A stretch of DNA of 23,463 nucleotides from a virus: positions 1-23,463 of the IMG/VR virus record IMGVR_UViG_3300037278_000066; one strand, given 5' to 3'. Each line of letters starts with the position of its first letter. Within the stretch, counting starts at the first letter, position 1. Below the pieces are notes generated by a model. It worked only from the letters and a program-made list of their open reading frames with translations, made no database searches and was not told the origin of the DNA. A program made the translations under genes and the position numbers. Below are positions 16,077 through 22,815 of this stretch, piece after piece.

Positions 16077-17954
16077 TTAAGTTCCTTGGGGTTGTTGAGG
16101 AGGTACGTTGGGAATGAGGTTAGATACCGGCGGAGGCGCTGGATTCGCCTGCGGTGTGTTCATGCCTGGTGCTGGTGGCATTGCCGGAGCTGGCGGTGGA
16201 GTTGTGAGAGTGACGACTTGATCGATGAACCTGCGAAGGAGTTCGATCTTCTCTTCCTCTAAGCCGTTTGTTTGACCATGCTTTAAGTAGAGCAAAGCCA
16301 AACTGTGAGCGAGCTGTAGATCGTCGTAAGACTCTGGCGGTGTGTAGTCGCCGTCGTCGATGATCTGTTCAAGGATCATGTGCAAGTAGTCTTCCGGAGC
16401 GTTCTGTAAACTCTCGGCTGCTTCTAAGTCGGGATAGTCGAGCAAGCGCTGACCACTACGAACACTCAGCATTCCTGCTTGAATGAATTCTTGAATGGTC
16501 TGCAATCTTCCTGAGGGATCCTTAGGAAGTGATGAGACTGGGAAAGCCTTCATCACAAACTCGTCAGCTTCTAAGTCGACGTCATTCCAATTAAGAGTCT
16601 TAAGGTATTTCCCGTTAGGGCTCTTAACGCTGAGTGACCCTTCGTCATCCCCGTTCGAAATTTCTTTCGCCGTCTCAATGATGAGCATCGCTAGCTTAAG
16701 GAAGAACTGTTCGTATGCTTGGCCGAAGCTCTGCGTGCGGTCAGTACTGATGTCGTCGTATGTCCTGATTGCTTCACCTGAGTCGAGACCTGCTGGCTTC
16801 TGACCAGCGGACGCAAGCTGCGAGATCCCTTCTTGGTTGTAGGCATCTGTCTTGAGCTGTTGGATCTGCGAGTAGAGTTCCGGCTGAACGATTGGCGGAA
16901 GGATGTATTGCGGTGGTTCGTCACTCTGGATTGTCTGAGCGATCTCATTACTGAGCTTAGAGTCGACTAAGCGTGAACCAGTCTTCGTCCACACCTTGAA
17001 TGTCCCAGCAAGTCGTTGAGACCTGTAGACGATGTGTTCGAGTAAGTTGAGCTTCTTCTGGATGTGTTGGACACGCTCGATCAATCCCTTGCCAAAGATT
17101 CCTACAAGCGGCTCTTGGTAGTTCAAGATCGCAAATGGAAACCCGTCACGGTCATAGTCTTCCTCTAGGAGAGAAGTACCTTCGATAGTGATGAGATGCT
17201 TTCCATCGGTGGCGTCAGGACCAGACTTCAAGTGCCATGATTCACGCACTGTCACCATGTCAGCTACTAGCGCCATGCCGGTGATACTGTTGAACGTGGC
17301 TTTCTGTGCTGTCTTGATCTGAGCTTCGAACTCAGGAAACATCTCACAGAGGATCATGCGATCAACGTTACGGATCTGGTGAAGCTGGCGAGGTGAACCG
17401 TACATCGCCTCTAAAGGATCGACGTAGAGCTCAGTAGGTAAGATGCGCTCAAGCTTGATCCTGCCGTTCTCGGCAAACACCTTCACTAAGCCAGACCCAA
17501 AGATGCTTGCGTCACGTAGAGCAGACATACCCAAGTGGTAGGCCTTGTTCTCGTACATCACGCCATCAACGAATTCAGAGAGCTTCTGCGCACGACGCTG
17601 GAGCTTGTAGTTGCCACCGTCAGTGAGGAACATAGCTCGAGGCTTGTTACTCAACATCCGACTAGTGAGCGTCTCTACCATCGAGGAGCAGAGATTCAAT
17701 CCTTGGACTGAGTTGGTGTTTGGCTTCGTCGAGTAGCTTCGCTTGCTCCCATAGACATGAAGTCCACCGAACAGGTTGCCGTCGTAGAGCATTGCTGAGT
17801 CACTGAGTTGAGCTAAGCGTCCGTGCGAGTTGTTAACGATGGCCTGGATTGCGGCCGTGATGCTGTCAGCAGCTACTCGTCCTTCCATAGTCCACCAACG
17901 AACATCAGAGGGAACTGAGCCAACCTGCTGAGGACCAAGGACAACGTTACTCAC
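16077..17954 (-). CDS. Portal protein
   Basis: A 625-residue protein that would form the dodecameric DNA-entry ring. Visible family features are the helical N-terminus with SHGRLAQLSDSAMLYDG (residues 43-59), LRDASIFGSGLVKVF (146-160), ILPTELYVDPLEAMYG (171-186) and a long helical stem/crown region (about 290-420; DSGEAIRTYDD, then AYEQFFLKLAMLIIE). The last 42 residues are a proline-rich, probably disordered tail. The length fits portals of short-tailed phages; I cannot say whether it is nearer the P22 or T7 type. It overlaps the 78-residue gene upstream by 8 bases and is followed by the scaffold with a 5-base gap. Confidence 0.85.
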   Translation of the reverse strand: MSNVVLGPQQVGSVPSDVRWWTMEGRVAADSITAAIQAIVNNSHGRLAQLSDSAMLYDGNLFGGLHVYGSKRSYSTKPNTNSVQGLNLCSSMVETLTSRMLSNKPRAMFLTDGGNYKLQRRAQKLSEFVDGVMYENKAYHLGMSALRDASIFGSGLVKVFAENGRIKLERILPTELYVDPLEAMYGSPRQLHQIRNVDRMILCEMFPEFEAQIKTAQKATFNSITGMALVADMVTVRESWHLKSGPDATDGKHLITIEGTSLLEEDYDRDGFPFAILNYQEPLVGIFGKGLIERVQHIQKKLNLLEHIVYRSQRLAGTFKVWTKTGSRLVDSKLSNEIAQTIQSDEPPQYILPPIVQPELYSQIQQLKTDAYNQEGISQLASAGQKPAGLDSGEAIRTYDDISTDRTQSFGQAYEQFFLKLAMLIIETAKEISNGDDEGSLSVKSPNGKYLKTLNWNDVDLEADEFVMKAFPVSSLPKDPSGRLQTIQEFIQAGMLSVRSGQRLLDYPDLEAAESLQNAPEDYLHMILEQIIDDGDYTPPESYDDLQLAHSLALLYLKHGQTNGLEEEKIELLRRFIDQVVTLTTPPPAPAMPPAPGMNTPQANPAPPPVSNLIPNVPPQQPQGT

Positions 17955-18183
17955 GGTTCACCTGGAAGCCGCTCGCAGCGAAAAGGATCTCGTCCTCAGT
18001 GGGAAGATCATCGATGAGTTCGATGTCCTCTAGAGTTGGTTGTGCGTTGGTAGTTGCTGAAGAGGAGACATGATGGCCGATAGCAAGTTCGAAGGCGTTG
18101 CACTTGAAGGAAGCTACTCGGCCATCATGCAGAACCTGCAGGAGGTTCTTGAGGTAGTCCAGATCTGGTAATGTTTGATTCAT
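17947..18183 (-). CDS. Small portal-associated protein, function unknown
   Basis: A 78-residue protein whose segment YLKNLLQVLHDGRVASFKCNAF (about 10-31) follows a pattern of small proteins that I recall upstream of portal genes in podovirus-like phages; no function is known to me. The C-terminal half is acidic (LEDIELIDDLPTEDEILF). The ATG at 18183 lacks a ribosome binding site: the minus strand before it reads CCTCCTGGTA, and the 18-base repeat ends exactly 11 bases upstream. A perfect 12-base inverted repeat lies inside the gene. It overlaps the portal start by 8 bases, so it may couple portal translation. Confidence 0.6.
   Translation of the reverse strand: MNQTLPDLDYLKNLLQVLHDGRVASFKCNAFELAIGHHVSSSATTNAQPTLEDIELIDDLPTEDEILFAASGFQVNRE
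18069..18129. repeat. 12-base inverted repeat with nested stem inside the 78-residue gene
   Basis: CATGATGGCCGA (18069-18080) and TCGGCCATCATG (18118-18129) are perfect reverse complements. Between them CAAGT and ACTTG form a nested 5-base stem around a central loop of about 13 bases. It could fold into a long RNA hairpin or serve as a protein-binding site ahead of the portal gene. Confidence 0.75.
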
Positions 18184-18194
18184 TACCAGGAGGA

Positions 18195-18212
18195 TTTTTA
18201 GGTTGTCGCTTT
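18195..18212 (-). repeat. 18-base dispersed repeat, copy 3 (at recombinase stop)
   Basis: Minus strand AAAGCGACAACCTAAAAA, then TCC. It overlaps the TAA stop of the recombinase gene by two bases and ends 11 bases before the ATG of the 78-residue gene. A repeat right after an integrase gene is also where an attachment site would be expected, but three other copies argue against a simple attP. Confidence 0.9.
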
Positions 18213-18771
18213 AGATGCTCGTGATTGCCTTGTTGATCTCGTCTTGAAAGACCTCAAGGTAATTAACCGTAGAGGTTATAGAGGCATGGCCCAACGCTTT
18301 ACTCGTCTTCACTACGTCGTTGCCTAAAGCCTTGTGAACTCTGGTTGCGAAGCTCTTACGCATGCAGTGAGTTCCTGTACGTCCGTCTATTCCAGACATC
18401 GCTTCTTTGAGGATGATGTGAGCTTGAACTCGACTAATGGCTTTGTTCGACTTCATCGACTTGAAGAGAGGTGTTGCACCTGAGTTAGTTAGGGAAAGGA
18501 TTCTGCAATATTCCCCTAGAGCTTCTCGCGCTTGAGGGTGAAGGATAACAGTACGGGCTTTGTGTTTGCCCTTCATAGATTTCTTAGCTACTGAGACCTG
18601 AGCTACGACTTGGTTGTCTTGGTAGACGTCATCCAAGGATAGAGAAAGTAGCTCAGAGATACGGAAGCCAGTCTTCAGACCAACGATGAACAAGGCCTTA
18701 TCACGTAGGCTCGTGAGGTTAGAAGTGACGAGGCTGATTTCTGTATCGCTTAAGCTCTTGCAACCGCTCAT
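18211..18771 (-). CDS. Tyrosine recombinase, catalytic domain only
   Basis: About 186 residues. Catalytic residues of the tyrosine recombinase family are all visible (numbered from the ATG at 18777): Arg39 in TGFRISELLSL, a Lys in GKHKARTVIL (71-73), HxxR as His137 and Arg140 in GTHCMRKSFATR, His164 in ALGHASITSTVNYL and the nucleophile Tyr173. The N-terminal core-binding domain of lambda- or Xer-type integrases is absent; the length resembles FimB/FimE-type recombinases. AAGGAG touches the ATG at 18777 but is six bases from the ATG at 18771, so I chose the latter. It lies, unusually, between the large terminase and the portal genes on the same strand, and the 18-base repeat covers its stop. 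Integration, resolution of genome concatemers or DNA inversion are possible roles. Confidence 0.85.
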   Translation of the reverse strand: MSGCKSLSDTEISLVTSNLTSLRDKALFIVGLKTGFRISELLSLSLDDVYQDNQVVAQVSVAKKSMKGKHKARTVILHPQAREALGEYCRILSLTNSGATPLFKSMKSNKAISRVQAHIILKEAMSGIDGRTGTHCMRKSFATRVHKALGNDVVKTSKALGHASITSTVNYLEVFQDEINKAITSI

Positions 18772-18777
18772 ATCCAT

Positions 18778-18893
18778 CTCCTTGTTCAGGCAGGACTAGA
18801 ATATCAAGCAAGCATCGAGAAGCACATTTTCCTAACGAAACGGTGATTTGTTAGCAAGATTTTGGGGCAGTATTTACACTCAATACGATTGGT
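18778..18893. other. Intergenic gap between terminase and recombinase
   Basis: A 116-base gap without a gene, the largest in the window. It contains an imperfect inverted repeat CTAACGAAA/ATTTGTTAG (18832-18853) and AT-rich stretches, but no convincing promoter pair or terminator. It could hold a promoter or an operator for the recombinase; I cannot show that. Confidence 0.4.
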
Positions 18894-20336
18894 TTAGTAA
18901 GGATCATCGTAATGGAAGGGGTCGTTTTTACGGTGATAGGCAGCGATTGCAGCTGCTTCCATCTTCCTCTGTTCCTTTAGGAACCACTCAGTTGTGTGCG
19001 GAGCTGGTTGTACTGCACTAGCTTTATACAGCCAGTTCTGTGCTGCACGGAATGCATACAGCGTGGAGTCCATAGCGTCAGAGTGAAACCTATCGCTTAC
19101 CTTGCGCTTCTGCGTCTTAGGGTTCCATTCCCACTCAACCTTGTCACAGTCTTGAGCGAATACAGACTCATGCTTAGCTTTGAATGTTGAAGCGCATAGA
19201 GCACCATTCAATAGCTCAAGGAACTCAGCTTTGCGGGTCTTCTCTGCTACCTCTACAGATAGATCGAAGCGGTTGTTGATGTCCTCAGCCCATTTCAAAG
19301 CACCGTTAGCAGGGTCAACCACAGTCTTAACGGGGTCATACTTAGCTGTTAGTGCACGAATCTGAGTGGATAGCTGTTCCCAACCTTGCTTTGCTTGCAC
19401 AATTTCATCGATGAGATAGCAATTTGGAGAATCGTCGTACCAACCGATCACCGAAATTGAATCTGAGTCCTTAAAGCCTGTGTCTATCCCTATGATGGTC
19501 TGTAACGGACTGGCTGAGCTAGGTAAGTCTCGATAATCGTTCCTGTTCCTATCGTAGCGTAGGACTAGAGAGTTGAGATCTGTGATCCACTCTCCAAAGC
19601 ATTCTCTACGAATACTCGGATCATCTATTCCACATCCTTTTCTCTCGCAGTCTTGAAGGATCAAGTCCTCTACTGAGAGTTTATTCCCTTTCTTTAGCAG
19701 GAAAGGATTCGCATGCATGGTCCACTTATGCTTAGACCACTTTGGGTTATGGCATACGTCGTAGAAGTAACCGGCTGGTATTGGGCCTGGTGTTCCAGTG
19801 AGCTTCAAACGGCCGTTGTGGTCGAACAGTGCCTTAGCAATGACGTCGTCTACTAGCTCCTGCAGGAAAGAGCCGAACGACTGAGCTTCGTCGATGTAGC
19901 ATAGTGAAAGAGCAAGCCCGCGGAATCGCTCGATAGAGACTTTGTCCTTAGCTCCAGACACATAAATTATCGACTTGTTAGGAAATGTGATGCTGAGCTC
20001 GGTTGCATTGAGCTCTCCGTTCAACTTAAGAGTGCGGTTCAGCTCTAGTAGCTTTGACCAGACGATCTTCTTGGCATTCGACCGAGACAGAGTGAGGTAC
20101 AACGCCGTGATCCCATCCTTGGAAGTGGCCTCTCTTAGAAGGTCGTAGCAGATCCCTTCAGTCTTCCCTGCCCTACGTGAACAGCATGCAACTGAGTACG
20201 GTGCTGGATCATCGACGAACGCGAGTTGCTCCTTGAATAGGAACCGAGTGATGTTGAGTGAGGCCTTTTGCTGTAGCTTTCGCGCAAGTAGCTCCTTCTT
20301 GATGAGGAGTTGATTGGCAGTGAGTGGCTTAGCCAT
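18894..20336 (-). CDS. terL: Terminase large subunit
   Basis: A 480-residue packaging motor. The ATPase domain shows the Walker A variant CSRRAGKT (52-59), Walker B with LCYIDEAQ (145-152; Asp149, catalytic Glu150) and the coupling motif KLTGTPG (178-184). The RNase H-like nuclease domain begins IIGIDTGFKDSDS (281-293) with Asp285, then VVDPANG with Asp341, then FHSDAMDSTLYAFR with Asp420/Asp423 as third acidic site. It cuts and translocates phage DNA into the prohead through the portal. Its ATG overlaps the preceding gene by 8 bases with no good ribosome binding site, suggesting coupled translation. The family is clear; the packaging type (headful or defined ends) is not readable here. No certain small subunit lies immediately beside it. 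Confidence 0.95.
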   Translation of the reverse strand: MAKPLTANQLLIKKELLARKLQQKASLNITRFLFKEQLAFVDDPAPYSVACCSRRAGKTEGICYDLLREATSKDGITALYLTLSRSNAKKIVWSKLLELNRTLKLNGELNATELSITFPNKSIIYVSGAKDKVSIERFRGLALSLCYIDEAQSFGSFLQELVDDVIAKALFDHNGRLKLTGTPGPIPAGYFYDVCHNPKWSKHKWTMHANPFLLKKGNKLSVEDLILQDCERKGCGIDDPSIRRECFGEWITDLNSLVLRYDRNRNDYRDLPSSASPLQTIIGIDTGFKDSDSISVIGWYDDSPNCYLIDEIVQAKQGWEQLSTQIRALTAKYDPVKTVVDPANGALKWAEDINNRFDLSVEVAEKTRKAEFLELLNGALCASTFKAKHESVFAQDCDKVEWEWNPKTQKRKVSDRFHSDAMDSTLYAFRAAQNWLYKASAVQPAPHTTEWFLKEQRKMEAAAIAAYHRKNDPFHYDDPY

Positions 20337-20580
20337 TAGTCTTTTGAGATTTCTTACCAGTAATAGATTTGGGTTCTGTTTGAACTTCTTCTTCTTTGAG
20401 AACCAGGAATGGAATATTGGCGTATGGCACTAGGTAGCGAGTACCGTCTTCTAGAGTGACGATTGCGCCTTCTGGGCATGTATCGATGCCCTTGATGCCT
20501 GGGTCTTTCTCGTTGATGCCGGTGGTTCCGCCCTTAGGTAGATTGACGGCTTGGTGGAACTTAACTTGCTTCACTCTCAC
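20329..20580 (-). CDS. Small protein of unknown function before the terminase
   Basis: An 83-residue protein. The start is a GTG overlapping the stop of the upstream gene by four bases (GTGA). The central part GAIVTLEDGTRYLVPYANIPFLVL looks like a short beta barrel of SH3-like type; the C-terminus is basic and Lys-rich (SITGKKSQKTNG). There is no family match. It overlaps the terminase start by 8 bases, so it is probably co-translated with it. A role in packaging is possible from position only. Confidence 0.55.
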   Translation of the reverse strand: MRVKQVKFHQAVNLPKGGTTGINEKDPGIKGIDTCPEGAIVTLEDGTRYLVPYANIPFLVLKEEEVQTEPKSITGKKSQKTNG

Positions 20581-20915
20581 TTGGTCACTTCCTTGACGAT
20601 CTCTTGTTCTTGTTTAGTCTTGGCTCTTAGGAACTGTTTGAAGTCGTTAGCGACCCAATCCTTAAACGCATCGTTGTGTGCTCGTGATATTGGGGCCATG
20701 ACTCGCAGGTACTCTTCGAACGACAGTCGGATGTATGACGGCGCAACGAAGTCGCTTGGGAATCCCTTGCGAAGGAGCTTCATAGTGGCAGCGACAAGCT
20801 TTGGTCTGTACTTCGTGCCTAGGTTGGTTTTCTTAATGAGCACTAAAAGCGCTTGAAGCACGCACGAAAAGGCGTAGTTCATCACATAACGGACGTATAG
20901 AAATCGCACTCTCAT
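20577..20915 (-). CDS. Small protein of unknown function with hydrophobic N-terminus
   Basis: About 112 residues. AAGGA overlaps an ATG at 20921 and is five bases from the ATG at 20915, so I prefer the second. Residues about 10-28 (VMNYAFSCVLQALLVLI) are hydrophobic and could be a membrane segment or a buried helix. The remainder is helical and basic, with an acidic/Lys-rich end (AKTKQEQEIVKEVTK). I do not recognise a family. A holin is conceivable but there is no lysis partner next to it. It sits between the GNAT-like gene and the 83-residue gene with four-base overlap downstream. Confidence 0.55.
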   Translation of the reverse strand: MRVRFLYVRYVMNYAFSCVLQALLVLIKKTNLGTKYRPKLVAATMKLLRKGFPSDFVAPSYIRLSFEEYLRVMAPISRAHNDAFKDWVANDFKQFLRAKTKQEQEIVKEVTK

Positions 20916-20923
20916 GCTCATCC

Positions 20924-21334
20924 TTAAATTGCGTAGGGATTGTAGTTGTTCGTAAGCAGCGGATACTTCAGAGCAATCCAGTTCATGTCTGGAGTCGCGT
21001 GAGTAAACTGCATTTGATTTGGATCAATGCTTTGATGCTGGATGAGATTTGTGGCGACACCCAGCTTTCGAAACTGGAACTTTACGTAGCAGTAGTGAAC
21101 GACGTTCGGCTCTGTTACTAGGTAACCGACTATTATGTTCGGTTGTCCCGTTGGGTGAGCGATCACGACTTGCGATCTTGTGAGGATTGATTCAATGATC
21201 TTGTGATGCCAGGAGAAATAGATCTTCGATTCGATATTCTGCGCGAACTGGCTTGTTCGATAGGACTTCAGCCAAGTTGCATAGATAAAAGGAAGGTCGT
21301 CAGGTTTCGCTGGTCTAATCTCAATCTCGCTCAT
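20924..21334 (-). CDS. GNAT-family N-acetyltransferase-like protein
   Basis: A 136-residue protein. The N-terminus IEIRPAKPDDLPFIYATWLKSYR is a characteristic GNAT beginning; VVIAHPTGQPNIIVGYLVTE gives the two middle strands, and VHYCYVKFQFRKLGVATNLI (79-98) is the acetyl-CoA-binding motif A with R-x-x-G-x-A as RKLGVA. It would transfer an acetyl group to an amine; the substrate is unknown. The same type occurs near terminase genes of many podovirus-like phages. The ATG has no ribosome binding site but lies exactly 11 bases after the 18-base repeat, which also ends the preceding gene. Confidence 0.8.
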   Translation of the reverse strand: MSEIEIRPAKPDDLPFIYATWLKSYRTSQFAQNIESKIYFSWHHKIIESILTRSQVVIAHPTGQPNIIVGYLVTEPNVVHYCYVKFQFRKLGVATNLIQHQSIDPNQMQFTHATPDMNWIALKYPLLTNNYNPYAI

Positions 21335-21345
21335 TGAGATAGAGA

Positions 21346-21363
21346 TTTTTAGGTTGTCGCTTT
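21346..21363 (-). repeat. 18-base dispersed repeat, copy 4 (holds a stop codon)
   Basis: Minus strand AAAGCGACAACCTAAAAA encodes the last residues Lys-Ala-Thr-Thr and the TAA stop of the helix-turn-helix gene. With copy 2 it also shares flanking bases on both sides (23 bases in all). It stands 11 bases before the ATG of the GNAT-like gene. Confidence 0.9.
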
Positions 21364-21840
21364 GGGTTTGCGCCCAGTCTTGCTTTTGGGAACGCCTTGG
21401 CGTCGAAGGCTTTGGTAGACGGTCTCTTTCCTGGGAAGGCCAAGAGCTTGTGCGATCTGTGAGTAGCTCAGACCCTGCTCTCTTAGCTTAATGATAGCTT
21501 TGTCTTTCTCAGTAACTGGCTTAGCTCGACGGTTCGTGAGTTTCGCAGGAAGACCGTTAGCAATACGAATTCGCTTAAGAGTAGTCTTGATTCTTTCCTC
21601 TCCAATACCTAGCTTTGCTGCCGTCTGCTTTCGCGTGAGTCCTTCCGCATGGCACTCCCAGATCAGCTTGTCGAGTTGAGAATCGAAACTGTAGTTGTGT
21701 AGGACTTGATCTACAGACTCGTAGTAGTTCTTGATGGAGTGGTACGTGCGTTGAGCTTTGGGTGGGTCGATCTTGTCGACGAGGTTGAGTCCCTCTTCCG
21801 CTAGCTTATTGTCCCACTCTTTTTGCAGATCAGATTTCAT
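21349..21840 (-). CDS. Protein with two helix-turn-helix motifs; regulator or small terminase candidate
   Basis: A 163-residue basic protein. Helix-turn-helix one spans about residues 58-91 (LIWECHAEGLTRKQTAAKLG, then IGEERIKTTLKR). The second spans 113-147 (AIIKLREQGLSYSQIAQALG, then LPRKETVYQSLRRQ). The C-terminus is very basic (PKSKTGRKPKATT). The stretch in between is a flexible linker. Two such motifs and the position upstream of the terminase would suit either a transcription regulator or the DNA-recognition part of a terminase small subunit. The oligomerisation region expected for the latter is not obvious. It overlaps the preceding gene by 11 bases and ends inside the 18-base repeat. 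Confidence 0.65.
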   Translation of the reverse strand: MKSDLQKEWDNKLAEEGLNLVDKIDPPKAQRTYHSIKNYYESVDQVLHNYSFDSQLDKLIWECHAEGLTRKQTAAKLGIGEERIKTTLKRIRIANGLPAKLTNRRAKPVTEKDKAIIKLREQGLSYSQIAQALGLPRKETVYQSLRRQGVPKSKTGRKPKATT

Positions 21841-22051
21841 ACTTACTCTTTCTTAAGTCAGACTCTTCGTCTTGATAGTCAGAGAAGAGATCAAACATCT
21901 GCTCGATCTCCGTCTGACGAGACGGCGTTATCTCTACATCGTCCCCTTCGATTGAATATGAATCGACCTTGCCTTCCCGTATGAGAACGTCGACGACTTC
22001 TTTCCATCTGCTTCCAAAGTTCTCTTGGAGGAAAGGCAAGGTTGTCTTCAT
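21830..22051 (-). CDS. Small protein of unknown function
   Basis: A 73-residue protein. The N-terminal part LQENFGSRWKEVVDVLIREGKVDSYS could be a small winged-helix-like element: two helices, then a beta hairpin VDSYSIEGDDVEITPS. The C-terminus is acidic and polar. It starts in a four-base overlap (ATGA) with the preceding gene and overlaps the helix-turn-helix gene by 11 bases. It is part of the chain of small, translationally coupled genes; there is no recognisable family. Confidence 0.6.
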   Translation of the reverse strand: MKTTLPFLQENFGSRWKEVVDVLIREGKVDSYSIEGDDVEITPSRQTEIEQMFDLFSDYQDEESDLRKSKYEI

Positions 22052-22338
22052 GATTCGACTGGCTCTTCTTGCTTCGCTTCTGGCTTTGACTCATCGACAA
22101 GGGCTTCAAGTTCTTCGACAGTGAGGTTCGCAAGGTTCTTCTTAGCGTCTTTGTCAGCCTTCTGCGTAGATCCCTGAATCTTCACAGCGGCTTCAATGAG
22201 CTTAGAAAGGATCAAAGCTTGGTCGACAGTGAGTGTTGATGATCCAGTCTTCTCTATCTTCTTTGCTTGGTCGCTTAGGATGCGAAGATACGTATTCAGT
22301 ACGTCTCTTGCTCCTGGTGTACGGCGTTGCTTAGCCAT
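22048..22338 (-). CDS. Small helical protein of unknown function
   Basis: A 96-residue charged, helical protein: basic start (MAKQRRTPGARD), amphipathic helices (DVLNTYLRILSDQAKKIEK and ALILSKLIEAAVKI), then a Lys/Glu-rich tail (residues about 60-96, ESKPEAKQEEPVES). The arrangement of basic N-terminus and helical body could serve DNA binding or oligomerisation; it is not conclusive. The ATG shares one base with the previous stop (TAATG) and its stop overlaps the next gene. Confidence 0.6.
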   Translation of the reverse strand: MAKQRRTPGARDVLNTYLRILSDQAKKIEKTGSSTLTVDQALILSKLIEAAVKIQGSTQKADKDAKKNLANLTVEELEALVDESKPEAKQEEPVES

Positions 22339-22559
22339 TACTTAGTTCCTAAGTCGATGAGGTCATCAGGATTTTGCAACAGATCGCCTTGAGTGGGATA
22401 GGAAACGACAACAAGACTTGTGCTCATGCGAGCGACCCAAACCTTCATGCCAAGAAAGCCCTTCACGTAGTATCCGCAAGGACCTACGACTTTGTTTCGC
22501 ATGATTACGCCAACTCGGTTATTTGAATCTGCTACTTGGTTGCCAACTGCGAACTTCAT
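22338..22559 (-). CDS. Small beta-rich protein of unknown function
   Basis: A 73-residue protein. MKFAVGNQVADSNNRVGVIM resembles the opening strands of a small SH3/KOW-like barrel (a turn at GNQVADSNNRVG followed by two strands GYYVKGF and KVWVARM). A function cannot be given. The ribosome binding site AAGGAA is well placed, and the ATG overlaps the upstream stop by four bases (ATGA). Confidence 0.6.
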   Translation of the reverse strand: MKFAVGNQVADSNNRVGVIMRNKVVGPCGYYVKGFLGMKVWVARMSTSLVVVSYPTQGDLLQNPDDLIDLGTK

Positions 22560-22744
22560 GCTTGTTCCTTTGCCTTACTCATCTCCGTAAACTGCTTGTT
22601 GAGCTCAGGAATGATTTCTTTGCGCAGTTTCTCAATGTCTGCGGTGATACGGTCTTGCTTGATGAGAAGATCACCAAGAGTTCCGCATGCATTTGCGTAC
22701 TCCGTTTGGACCTCTTCGATCGTCTTTGCTGCTTCTTCGCTCAT
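22556..22744 (-). CDS. Small coiled-coil protein
   Basis: 62 residues from the ATG at 22744, which has GGAG five bases ahead; longer frames beginning at TTG (22789) or ATG (22774) have no such site, so I prefer the short form. The whole protein is heptad-like and charged (MSEEAAKTIEEVQTEYANAC, then DRITADIEKLRKEI), predicted to be a parallel or antiparallel coiled coil. Function unknown. It is the first of a chain of overlapping small genes. The 70 bases upstream are AT-rich and contain GATAAT and TATAAA elements that could belong to a promoter, but the spacing to a -35 box is not convincing. Confidence 0.6.
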   Translation of the reverse strand: MSEEAAKTIEEVQTEYANACGTLGDLLIKQDRITADIEKLRKEIIPELNKQFTEMSKAKEQA

Positions 22745-22815
22745 TTGAACTCCATTAAATAGATTTATATCCATTATCCCATGCACCAAGGGTTAAACAT
22801 TGGCCGCTTGGATCA

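Noticed and set aside
18195-18212. The 18-base repeat as the phage attachment core (attP)
   Set aside because: The position after the recombinase gene fits, but three further exact copies, one inside the scaffold gene, make a unique attachment core unlikely; host junction sequence is not available.
20577-20915. Holin
   Set aside because: There is one hydrophobic stretch, but no second segment and no endolysin or spanin gene nearby.
22745-22815. Sigma-70 promoter before the coiled-coil gene
   Set aside because: GATAAT and TATAAA elements are present, but no -35 element stands at the right spacing.
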